A stretch of DNA of 64,000 bases, from the NCBI RefSeq assembly GCF_910591885.1, contig NC_063285.1:3968001-4032000 (forward strand). The letters run 5' to 3'. Both the position numbers and the translations under genes were made by a program. Source of the DNA: Bombus terrestris (taxonomy: Eukaryota; Arthropoda; Insecta; Hymenoptera; Apidae). The notes beneath the pieces are model-generated. The model was given only the letters and a program-made list of their open reading frames with translations, made no database searches and had not been told where the DNA came from. Below, piece by piece: positions 1 to 13,500 of this stretch; position 1 is the stretch's first letter; each line of letters starts with the position of its first letter.

Positions 1-1
1 T

Positions 2-457
2 ATGCTGCTACCACGCACAGCACCGAGAACGCACGAGAAAGTGCACATTCCCATGCTCTTGGAATTCGGGAAACGGAACCAGCCGTCCGTAAAAGCGGCA
101 AACGACGACGGTTTAGCATCTCGCCGCATATTCGTAACGGATAGGAACTCGCGAATCTCCTACCTTATCGATACCGGCGCCGATATTTGCGTATTCCCGC
201 GCAGCATGTTACACGGGCCCGTGAGCAAAAGCGAGTACGAGTTGTTCGCGGCCAACGGGACACGGATCACAACATACGATACCGTCGCGATCAATCTAAA
301 CCTGTCCCTACGCAGAGCATTCAAATGGAACTTCACGGTAGCCGACGTCAAAACACCCATCATCGGCATGGACTTCCTAAGCCATTACGGGTTGCTCGTG
401 GACGCGCGAAACAAAAGCCTCATCGACATGGCAACCCAAATTTCATCGAGGGGATAG
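2..457 (+). pseudogene. Gypsy pol, retropepsin-like aspartic protease segment
   Basis: This is the protease part of a Gypsy pol polyprotein, which would cleave the element's own gag-pol precursor inside virus-like particles. The active-site motif LIDTGADICVFP is visible, with DTGA at 170-181. The second signature of the fold, IIGMDFLSHYGLLVDA, follows about 60 residues later (about 358-405). The first methionine at base 2 is probably not the true start, because the polyprotein should continue upstream of the window. An in-frame TAG at 455-457 ends the frame 19 bases before the next open segment; relatives read through from protease into RT, so this is a nonsense mutation and not a gene end. 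Calling it a protease is secure; calling it functional is not. Confidence 0.88.
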
Positions 458-1912
458 ACCCCCACGACAGACGAAGTGTCCGTTAAGACCATTACCGACG
501 AATCACCATATCACCAACTCCTGGCAGAATTTCCGGACCTCACTCGCCCACCGATTTTTGGAAAAGAGAGGACTCGACACGGTGTGGTACACCACATCGA
601 AACCACGCCTGGCCCGCCGGTCTACAACAAATCCCGCCGTCTCGCACCTGATCGACTTAAACAGGTAAAGGAGGAATTCGAGCTCATGATCGAGCAGGGC
701 GTGATGCGACCATCGAAAAGCCCGTGGGCATCACCTCTGCACGTAGTGCCGAAAAAGGACGGAAACCTGCTACCATGTGGCGACTACCGTGCATTGAACG
801 CCTGCACCGTACCCGACAGGTACTCACCGCCACATATCGAAGACTTCGATCGAAGACATACCATGCATCATCTGCATGGTAAGCGAATCTTCTCAAAGAT
901 CGATCTCGTCCGCGCGTACCATCAAATTCCGATCGCGCCCGAAGACATCGAAAAAACCGCGATAATAACACCTTTCGGACTTTTCGAAGCAACAAACATG
1001 ATGTTTGGACTTCGGAACGCCGCGCAAACATGTCAGCGATTCGTCGACGAAATCACACGCGGGCTCGATTTCTTCTACGCGTACATCGATGATTTCCTCA
1101 TAGCATCGGACGACGAAAGTCAACATCGCGAACATTTGAAAATTCTGTTCAACCGCCACAATAATTACGGCGTCGTGATAAACCCCACGAAATGCGAATT
1201 CAGCGTGCACGAAATTACTTTCCCCGGATACTCGGTAAACTCCGACGGAATTAAGCCGCCGCCCGAACGCGTCGAAGCGATTATAAAATTATCGAAACCC
1301 GCGAACGCTAAGCAACTACGTAGGTACGCCGGTATGATAAACTTCTACCGACGTTTTATACCGGGGGCCGCAGAAACACTCAAACCGCTCAATGACTTGT
1401 TAAAAGGCGCGAAAAAGGGCAACGCGCCCATAGAGTGGTCGGAACAGTCGGAAAACAGCTTTCGCGAATCGCAACGTGCTCTCGTGGATGCCACGATCCT
1501 GGCGCATCCGATACCAGGCGCGCCTAACAGCCTCACGGTAGATGCATCCGACTACGCAGTGGGAGCAGTATTACAACAACACGCGAATAACGAATTGCAA
1601 CCGCTAGGGTTCGCATCTCTCAAATCTCTGACCCCCGCTCAGCAAAAATATAGCGCGTACGATCACGAACTACTCGCAATATACACCGCAATCAAACACT
1701 TTCGACACGCTTTAGAAGGCAGAAACTTTGTAATATATACCGGCCACAAACCTCTTACTTACGTGTTCAGACAAAAGTTAGAAAAGTGTTCGCCGCGACA
1801 ATTTCGATATCTAGACTACATCGGTCAATTCAGCACCGATATACGTTACATAAAGGACCTAGATAACAACGTAGACGAAGCTCTGTCACGCATCGAAGCA
1901 ATAGGGAAGTAG
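458..1912 (+). pseudogene. Gypsy pol, reverse transcriptase and RNase H segment
   Basis: This segment continues in the same frame as the protease after the TAG at 455-457 and encodes the RT and RNase H domains that copy element RNA into cDNA. RT motifs run in order: SPWASPLHVVPKKDG, CGDYRALN, FSKIDLVRAYHQIPI, FGLRNAAQT, then the catalytic YIDD at 1082-1093, followed by the connection LRRYAGMINFYRRFIPG. RNase H begins with TVDASDYAVGAVLQQ and has HELLAIYTAIKHFRHAL. Two RNase H acidic positions look altered: the usual TDHKPL reads TGHKPL (codon 1742-1744), and the usual ADALSR reads DEALSR. The normally rigid FLGH after the RT core reads FPGY. Integrase is absent. The frame ends at TAG 1910-1912, at the satellite junction. 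This is a dead fragment. Confidence 0.9.
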
Positions 1913-4900
1913 TAGTATCTAACGTTTTACGTTATAGTGTAATAGTATATGACGTTATACGTTATATGCTAAGGCTATATAACGTTATACGTTATAACGG
2001 AACAATTTACAACGTTATACGTTATTACGTAATAATATATAACGTTATTCGTTATATGGTAATACTATATAACGTTATACGTTATAACGTAACAATATAC
2101 AACTTTATACGTTATTACGTAATAATATACAACGTTATACGTTATTACGTAATAATATGCAACGTTATATGTTATATCGTTATACGTTATTACGTAATGG
2201 TATATAACGATATATGTTATATCGTAACAATATACAACGTTATACGTTATTACGTAATGGTATATATCGTTATACGTAATAGTATATAACGTTATACGTT
2301 ATATGGTAATACAATATAACGTTATACGTTATATGGTAATACAATATAACGTTATACGTTATATGGTAATACAATATAACGTTATACGTTATATGGTAAT
2401 ACTATATAACGTTATACGTTATAAAGTAACAATATACAAATTTATACATTATTACGTAATAATATACAACGCTATACGTTATATGGTAATACTATATAAC
2501 GTTATACGTTATAACGTAAAGATATACAATGTTTTACGTTATTGCGTAATACTATACAACGTTATACGTTATAACGTAACAATATACAACGTTATACGTA
2601 ATTACGTAATAGTATATAACGTTATTCGTTATAGCGTAAAAATATACAACGTTATACTTTATACGTAATTATACGTTATTATGTAGTATATAACGTTATA
2701 CGTTGTACCGTAACAATATACTACGTTATACGCTATTACGTAGTAATATACAACGTTATACGTTATTACGTAATAGCATATAACGTTATACGTTATAACG
2801 TAATAGTATATAACGTTATACGTTACATGCTAATACTATATTACGTTATACGATATAACGGAACAATATACAACGTTATAGGTTATTACGTAGCAATATA
2901 CAACGTTATACGCTTTTACGCAATAATATTCAACGTTATACGTTATTACATAATAGTATGTAACGTTATATGTTATATCGTAACAATATACAACGTTATA
3001 CGCTATTACGTAGTAATATACAACGTTATACGTTATTACGTATTAGTATATAACGTTATACGTTATATGGTAAAACTATATATCGTTATACGTTATTACG
3101 TAATAGTATATAACGTTATCCGTTATAACGTAACAATATACAACGTTATACGCTATTACCTAGTAATATAAGGCATTATACGTTATATGGTAATACTATG
3201 GTAATACTACATAACGTTATACGTTATTACGTAATATTATATAACGTTATACGTTATATGGTAATACTATATAACGTTATACGTTAAAACGTAACAATAT
3301 TCAACGTTATACGTTATTACGTAATAGTTTATAACGTTATACGTTATATGGTAATACTATATAACGTGATACGTTATTACGTAATAATATAGAACTTTAT
3401 ACGTTACAACGTATTAGTGTATATCGTTATACATTATATGGTAATACCATATAACGTCATACGTAATATGGTAATGCTATATAACGTTATACGTTATTAC
3501 GTAATGGTATATAACGTTATACGTTATTTCGTAATGATATATAACGTTATACGTTATAACGTAACAATATACAACGTTATACGCTATTACCTAATAATAT
3601 ACAGCGTTATACGTTATATGGGAATACTATGGTAATACTACATAACGTTATACGCTATTACGTAATATTATATACCGTTATACGTTATATGGTAATACTA
3701 TATAACGTTATACGTTATAACGTAACAATATTCAACGTTATACGTTATTACGTAATAGTTTATAACGTTATACGTTACATGGTAATACTATATAACGTTA
3801 TAACTTATAACGTAACAATATACAACGTTATACGTTATTACGTAATAGTATATAACGTCATACGTTATATGGTAATACTATATAACGTTATACGTTATTA
3901 CGTAGTAGTATATAACGTTATACGTTATAACGTAACAGTATACATCGTTATACGTCATAACGTAACAATATACAACGTTATACGCTATTACGTAATAATA
4001 TACAACGTTATACGTTATTACATAATGGTACATATCGATATAGATTATATGGTAATATATACCGTTATCAGTCATCGCGTAACAATATACAACGTTATAC
4101 GTTATATGGTAATACTATATAAAGCTATACGTTATAACGTAACAATATACAACGTTATACGTTATTACGTAATAGTATGTAACGTTATACATTATACGGT
4201 AATACTATATAACGTTATACGTTATATGGTAATACTATATAACGTTATACGCTATAACGTGACAATATACAACGTTATACTGTTATTACGTAATAATATA
4301 CAACGTTATACGTTATTACGTGATAGTATATAACTTTATACATTATAACGTAGCAATATACAACGTTATACGCTATTGCATAATAATATACAACGTTATA
4401 CGTTATTATGTAATAGTATATATCGTTATACGTTATATGGTAATACTATGAAAACCTATACGTTATTACGTAATAGCATATAACGTTGTACGTTATATGG
4501 TAATAATATATAACGTGATACGTTATAACGTAACAATATACAACGTTATACGTTATTACGCAATAATATACAACGTTATACGTTTTTACGTAATAGTATA
4601 TATCGTTATACCTGATATGGTAATACTATATAACGTTATACGTTATTTCGTAATAGTATATAACGTTATACATTACATGGTAGTACTATATAACGTTATA
4701 CGTTATAGCGTAACAATATACAACGTTATAAGCTATTACGTATTAGTATATAACGTTATACGTTACAACGTAACAATATACAACGTTATACATTATAACG
4801 TAGCAATATACAACGTTATACGTTATAACGTAACAATATACAACGTTATACGCTATTGCGTAATTATATACAACGTTATACGTTATTACGTGATAGTAAA

Positions 4901-7900
4901 TATCGTTATACGTTATATGGTAATACTATATAACGCTATACGTTATTACGTAATAGTATATAACGTTGTACGTTATATGGTAATAATTAGAATGTTATAC
5001 GCTATTACGTGATAATATACAAAGTTAAACGTTATTGCGTAATAATATACAACGTTATACGGAATATGCTAATACTATGGTAATTCTGTATAACGTTACA
5101 CGTTATATGGTAATACCATATAATGTTATACGTTATTACGTAATAATCTACAACGTTATACGTTATTACGTAATGGTATATATCGTTATACGATATATGG
5201 TATTACTATATATCCCTATACGTTATTACGTAATAGTATATAACGTTATACATTTCAACGTAACAATGTACAACGTCTTACGTTATAGCGTAACAATATA
5301 CATCGTAACACGCTGTTGCGTAATAATATACAACGTTATACGTTATTACGTAACAGTATATATCGTTATATGTTATATGGTAATACTATATAAAGTTATA
5401 CGTTATTACGTAATAATATACAACGTTAAACGTTACTACGTAATAGTATATAACGTTGTACGTTATATGGTAATACTATATAACGTCATACGTTATATGA
5501 TAATACTATATAACGTCATACGTTATATGGTAATACTATATAACGTCATACGTTATATGGTAATACTATATAACGTTATATGTAATAGCGTAACAATATG
5601 CAACGATATACGCTATTACGTAATAGTACATAACGTAACACGTTACATGGAAATACTATATAACGTTATACGTTATTACGTAATAATATACAACGTTATA
5701 CGTTTTTACGTAATAGTATATATCGTTATACCTGATATGGTAATACTATATAACGTTATACGTTATTTCGTAATAGTATATAACGTTATACGTTACATGT
5801 TAGTACTATATAACGTTATATGTTATTACGTAATAGTATATAACGTTATACGTTATATGGTAATATTATGTAACGTGATACGTTATTTCGTAATAGTATA
5901 TAAGGCTATACGTTATATGGTAATACTATATAACGTTATACGTTATAGCGTAACAATATGCAACGTTATAAGCTATTACGTATTAGTATATAACGTTATA
6001 CGTTATAACGTAACAATATAAAACGCTATACGCTATTGCGTAATAATATACAACGTTATACGTTATTACGTAATAGTATATATCGTTATACGTTATATGA
6101 TAATACTATATAAACGTATACGTTATTACGTAAGAATACATAACGTTATACGTTATAACGTAAGAATATATAACGTTATACGTTATAACGTAATAATATA
6201 CAACGTTAAACGTTACTACGTAATAGTATATAAAGTTATACGTTATATGGTAATACCATATAAAGTTATACGTTAGTACGTAATAATATACAACGTTATA
6301 CGTTATTACGTAATGGTATATATCATTATACGATATATGGTAATACTTTATATCCCTATACGTTATTACGTAATAGTATATAACGTTATACGCTATAACG
6401 TAACAATATACAGCGTTATACGCTATTGCGTAATAATATACAACGTTATACGTTATTACGTAATAATATACAACGTTGTACGTGATATGGTAATACTATA
6501 TGACGTTATACGTTATAACGTAACAATAGACAACGTCTTACGTTATTACGTAATAGTATATGACGATATACGTTATAACGTAACAATATACAACGTTATA
6601 CGTTATTGCGTAATAGTATATAGCGTTATACATTACAACGTAACAATGTACAACGTCTTACGTTATAGCGTAACAATATACAACGTAACACGCTGTTGCG
6701 TAATAATATACAACGTTACACGTTATTACGTAACAGTATATATCGTTATATGTTATATGGTAATACTATATAACGTTATACGTTATTTCGTAACAGTATA
6801 TAACGCTATACGTTATATGGTAATACTATATAACGTTATACGTTATAGCATAACAATATACAACGTTATAAGCTATTACGTATTAATATATTACGTATTA
6901 GTATAAAACGTTATACGTTACAACGTAACAATATACAACGTTATACATTATAACGTAGCAATATACAACGTTATACGTTATAACGTAACAATATACAACG
7001 TTATACGCTATTGCGTAATTATATACAACGTTATACGTTATTTCGTTGCAGTATATAATGTTATACGTTATATGGTAATACTATATACCGTTATACGTTA
7101 TATGGTAATACTATATAACGTTATACGTTATATGGTAATACTATATAACGTTATACGCTATAACGTGACAATATACAACGTTATACGCTATTGTGTAATA
7201 ATATACCACGTTATACGTTATTACGTAATAGTAAATATCGTTATACGTTATATGGTAATACTATATAACGCTATACGTTATTACGTATTAGTATATAACG
7301 TTGTACGTTATATGGTAATAATATATAACGTGATACGTTATAACAATACGTAACAATATACAACGTTATACGTTATTACGTAATAATATACAACTTCATA
7401 CGTAATATGCTAATACTATGGTAATTCTGTATAACGTTATACGTTATTACGTAATAGTATATAACTTTATACGTTATAACGTAGCAATATACAAAGTTAT
7501 AAGTTATAACGTAACAATATAAAACGGTATACGCTATTGCGTAATAATATACAACGTTATACGTTATTACGTAATAGTATATAACGTTATACATTACATG
7601 GTAATACTATATAACGTTATACGTTATTTCGTAATAGTATATAATGCTATACGTTATATGGTAATACTATATAACGTTATACGTTACAGCATAACAATAT
7701 ACAACGTTATAAGCTATTACGTATTAATATATTACGTATTAGTATATAACGTTATACGTTACAACGTAACAATATACAACGTTATACATTATAACGTAGC
7801 AATATACAACGTTGTACGTTACAACGTAACAATATACAACGTTATACGCTTTTGCGTAATAATATACAACGTTATACGTTATTTCGTTGCAGTATATAAT

Positions 7901-10102
7901 GTTATACGTTATATGGTAATACTATATAACGTTATACGTTATATGGTAATACTATATAACGTTATAGGCTATAACGTGACAATATACAACGTTATACGCT
8001 ATTACGTAGTAATATACAACGTTATACGTTATTACGTGATAGTATATAACGTTATACATTATAACGTAGCAATATACAACGTTATACGTTATAACGTAAC
8101 AATATACAACGGTATACGCTATTGTGTAATAATATACCACGTTATACGTTATTACGTAACAGTAAATATCGTTATACGTTATATGGTAATACTATATAAC
8201 GCTATACGTTATTACGTAATAGTATATAACGTTGTACGTTATATGGTAATAATATATAACGTCATATGTAATAGCGTCACAATATGCAACGATATACGCT
8301 ATTACGTAATAGTACATAACGTAACACGTTACATGGAAATACTATATAACGTTATACGTTATTACGTAATAGTATATAACGTTATACGTTATATGGTAAT
8401 ATTATGTAACGTGATACGTTATTTCGTAATAGTATATAAGGCTATACGTTATATGGTAATACTATATAAGGTTATACGTTATAACGTAAGAATATACAAC
8501 GTTATACGTAATGACGTAATAGTATATAACGTTATACATTATATGGTATTACTATATAACGTTATACGTTATTTCGTAACAGTATATAACGCTATACGTT
8601 ATATGGTAATACCACATAACGTTATAAGTTATAGCGTAACAATATACAACGTTATACGCTATTACGTAATAGTATATCACGTTATACATTACATGGTCTT
8701 ACTATATAACGTTATACGTTATTTCGTAATAGTATATAAGGCTATACGTTATATGGTAATACTATATAACGTTATACGTTATAGCGTAACAATATACAAC
8801 GTTATAAGCTATTACGTATTAGTATATAACGTTATACGTTACAACGTAACAATATACAACGTTATACATTATAACGTAGCAATATACAACGTTATACGAT
8901 ATAACGTAACAATATACAACGTTATACGCTATTGCGCAATTATATACAACGTTATACGTTATTTCGTTGCAGTATATAATGTTATACGTTATATGGTAAT
9001 ACTATATAACGTTATACGTTATATGGTAATACTATACAACGTTATACGCTATTACGTAGTAATATACAACGTTATACGTTAATACGTGATAGTATATAAC
9101 GTTATACATTATAACGTAGCAATATACAACGTTATACGTTATAACGTAATAATATACAACGTTATACGTTATATGGTAATACTATATAACGTTATATGTA
9201 ATAGCGTAACAATATGCAACGATATACGCTATTACGTAATAGTACATAACGTAACACGTTACATGGAAATACTATATAACTTTATACGTTATTACGTAAT
9301 AATATACAACGTTATACGTTTTTACGTAATAGTATATATCGTTATACCTGATATGGTAATACTATATAACGTTATAGGTTATTTCGTAATAGTATATAAC
9401 GTTATACGTTACATGGTTGTACTATATAACGTTACACGTTATTACGTAATAGTATATAACGTTATACGTTATATGGTAATATTATATAACGTGATATGTT
9501 ATAACGTAACAATATATAACGTTATACGTTTTTACGTAATAGTATATATCGTTATACCTGATATGGTAATACTATATAACGTTATACGTTATTTCGTAAT
9601 AGTATATAACGTTATACGCTATAACGTGTCAATATACAACGTTATATGCTATTACGTAATAATATACAACGTTATACGTTATTACGTGATAGTATATAAC
9701 GTTATACATTATAACGTAGCAATATACAACCTTATACGATATAACGTAACAATATACAACGTTATACGCTATTTCGTAATAATATACAACGTTATACGTT
9801 ATTACGTAATAGTATATATCGTTATACGTTATATGGTAATACTATATAAACCTATACGTTATTACGTAAGAATATATAACGTTATACGTTATGACGTATC
9901 AATATACAAGGTTATACGCTATTACGTGATAATATACAAAGTTAGCCGTTATTGCGTAATAATATACAACGTTATAGGGAATATGCTAATACTATGGTAA
10001 TTCTGTATAACGTTACACGTTATATGGTAATACCATATAATGTTATACGTTATTACGTAATAATCTACAACGTTATACGTTATTACGTAATGGTATATAT
10101 CG

Positions 10103-10200
10103 GTACATATATATAATATATATTTATAAATAAATTATAATATATTATTATAATATTATAAAATATAAATTTATAATATAAATTATATATAATATATATA
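10103..10200. repeat. AT-only spacer in the satellite (copy 1)
   Basis: About 98 bp made almost only of A and T (runs such as ATATATAATATATATTTATAA). It interrupts the 30-bp period and lacks the ACGT cores. It is present once per 7,104-bp unit. No coding or RNA feature is visible. Confidence 0.85.
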
Positions 10201-10462
10201 ACGTTATACGTTATAACGTAATAATATGCAATGCTATTCGTTATTACGTAACAGTATATAACGTTATACGTTATAGCGTAACAATATACAACGTTATACG
10301 GTATTACGAAATAGTATATAACGATATACGTTACAACGTAACAATATACAACTTTATATGTTAGAGCGTAACAATATACAACGTTATACGCTATTGCGTA
10401 ATAATATACAACGTTATACGTTATTACGTAATAGTATATATCGTTATACCTTCTTACGTAAT

Positions 10463-10530
10463 AGTAAAAGGTATGTAAATATGAAACCGGAATTTCTGTA
10501 TAGAAAAAAACGTTTATTGTATGGTAACTA
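10463..10530. repeat. Non-monomer module with GAAACCGGAATTT (copy a)
   Basis: A stretch of about 68 bp that does not match the monomer: AGTAAAAGGTATGTAAAT, then ATGAAACCGGAATTTC, then an A-rich run and CGTTTATTGTATGGTAAC. The satellite resumes on both sides. Five copies occur in the window. The ATG opens a frame beginning MKPEF that runs on into satellite; I do not regard it as a gene. Confidence 0.8.
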
Positions 10531-13500
10531 TACGTTATATGATAATACTGTATATCGTTATACGTTATTACGTAATAATATACAACGTTATATGGTTTAT
10601 GGTAATACGATGGTAACACTGTATAACGTTATTCGTTATTACGTAATAGTATATAACTTTATACGTTATAACGTAGCAATATACAACGTTATACGTTATA
10701 ACGTAACAATATAAAACGGTATACGCTATTGCGTAATAATATACAACGTTATACGTTATTACGTAATAGTATATAACGTTATACATTATATGGTATTACT
10801 ATATAACGTTATACGTTATTTCGTAACAGTACATAACGCTATACGTTATATGGTAATACTATATAACGTTATAAGTTATAGCGTAACAATATACAACGTT
10901 ATACGCTATTACGTAATATTATATCACGTTACACATTACATGGTAATACTATATAACGTTATACGTTATTTCGTAATAGTATATAACGCTATACGTTATA
11001 TGGTAATACTATATAACGTTATACGTTATAGCATAACAATATACAACGTTATAAGCTATTACGTATTAATATATTACGTATTAGTATATAACGTTATACG
11101 TTACAACGTAACAATATACAACGTTATGCATTATAACGTAACAATATACAACGTTATACGTTATAACGTAACAATATACAACGTTATACGCTATTGCGTA
11201 ATAATATACAACGTTATACGTTATTACGTAATAGTATATATCGTTATACGTTATATGGTAATACTATATAAACGTATACGTTATTACGTAAGAATATATA
11301 ACGTTATACGTTATAACGTAAGAATATATAACGTTATACGTTATAACGTAATAATATACAACGCTAAACGTTACTACGTAATAGTATATAAAGTTATACG
11401 TTATATGGTAATACTATATAACGTTATACGTTATATGGTAATTCTATATAAAGTTATACGTTATAACGTAACAATATACAACGTTATACGTTTTTACGTA
11501 ATAGTATATATCGTTATATGTCATATGGCAATGATATATAATGTTATACGTTATTTCGTAAGAGTATATAACGTTATACGTTATATCGTAACAATATACA
11601 ACGGTATACGCTATTGTGTAATAATATACCACGTTATACGTTATTACTTAATAGTAAATATCGTTATACGTTATATGGTAGTACTATATAACGCTATACG
11701 TTATTACGTAATAGTATATAACGTTGTACGTTATATGGTAATAATATATAATGTTATACGCTATTACGTGATAATATACAAAGTTATACGTTATTGCGTA
11801 ATAATATACAACGTTATACGGAATATGCTAATACTATGGTAATTCTGTATAACGTCACACGTTATATGGTAATACCATATAAAGTTATACGTTATTACTT
11901 AATAATCTACAACGTTATACGTTATTACGTAATGGTATATATCGTTATACGATAAATGGTATTACTATATATCCCTATACGTTATTACGTAATAGTATAT
12001 AACGTTATACGCTATAACCTAACAATATACAGCGTTATACGCTATTGCGTAATAATATACAACGTTAAACGTTACTACGTAATAGTATATAACGTTGTAC
12101 GCTATATGGTAATAATATATAACGTCATACGTTATAACGTAACAATATACAACGTTATACGTTATTACGTAATAATATACAACTTCATACGTAATATGCT
12201 AATACTATGGTAATTCTGTATAACGTTATACGTTATTACGTAATAGCATATAACGTTATACGTTATAAAGTAACAATATACAACGTTATACGTAACATGC
12301 AATACTATGGTAATTCTGTATAATGTTACACGCTATTTCGTAATAGTATATAACTTTACGCGTTATATGGTAATACCATATAAAGTTATACGTTAGTACG
12401 TAATAATATACAACGTTATACGTTATTACGTAATGGTATATATCATTATACGATATATGGTAATACTTTATATCCCTATACGTTATTACGTAATAGTATA
12501 TAACGTTATACGCTATAACGTAACAATATACAGCGTTATACGCTATTGCGTAATAATATACAACGTTATACGTTATTACATAATAATATACAACTTTGTA
12601 CGTGATATGGTAATACTATATGACGTTATACGTTATAACGTAACAATATACAACGTAACACGCTGTTGCGTAATAATATACAACGTTATACGTTATTACG
12701 TAACAGTATATATCGTTATATGTTATATGGTAATACTATATAAAGTTATACGTTATTACGTAATAATATACAACGTTAAACGTTACTACGTAATAGTATA
12801 TAACGTTAAACGTTACTACGTAATACTATATAACGTCATACGTTATATGGTAATACTATATAACGTCATACGTTATATGGTAATACTATATAACGTCATA
12901 CGTTATATGGTAATACTATATAACGTTATATGTAATAGCGTAACAATATGCAACGATATACGCTATTACGTAATAGTACATAACGTAACACGTTACATGG
13001 AAATACTATATAACGTTATACGTTATTACGTAATAATATACAACGTTATACGTTTTTACGTAATAGTATATATTGTTATACCTGACATGGTAATACTATA
13101 TAACGTTATATGTTATTTCGTAATAGTATATAACTTTATACGTTATATGGTAGTACTATATAACGTTATACGTTATTACGTAATAGTATATAACGTTATA
13201 CATTATATGGTATTACTATATAACGTTATACGTTATTTCGTAACAGTATATAACGCTATACGTTATATGGGAATACCACATAACGTTATAAGTTATAGCG
13301 TAACAATATACAACGTTATACGTTATTACGTAATAGTATATCACGTTATACATTACATGGTAATACTATATAACGTTATACGTTATTTCGTAATAGTATA
13401 TAAGGCTATACGTTATATGGTAATACTATATAACGTTATACGTTATAGCGTAACAATATACAACGTTATAAGCTATTACGTATTAGTATCAAACGTTATA

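Larger units (their letters stand above)
1..1912 (+). mobile_element. Ty3/Gypsy LTR-retrotransposon fragment (pol 3' part)
   Basis: This is a truncated and decayed Ty3/Gypsy pol: protease, reverse transcriptase and RNase H in the usual order and all in one reading frame. The 5' part lies outside the window. On the right the element stops just after RNase H, without integrase, 3' untranslated region or LTR, and runs straight into the satellite. Base composition is clearly more GC-rich than the array. RT phrases such as CGDYRALN, RIFSKIDLVRAYHQIPIAPED and FGLRNAAQT resemble the CsRn1/Kabuki-type Gypsy lineage; this clade assignment is from memory of family consensus and is tentative. Confidence 0.9.

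Noticed and set aside
7952..8140. Minus-strand open frames in the array, reading as repeats of YNVVYCYVIT.
   Set aside because: They are the complementary register of the same stop-free monomer.
10358..10714. A frame with MKPEFLYRKKRLL as a possible small gene, copied at 17462, 34670, 35504 and 36638.
   Set aside because: Only about 20 residues come from non-satellite sequence; the rest is monomer. The copies show no coding-type substitution pattern that I could discern.
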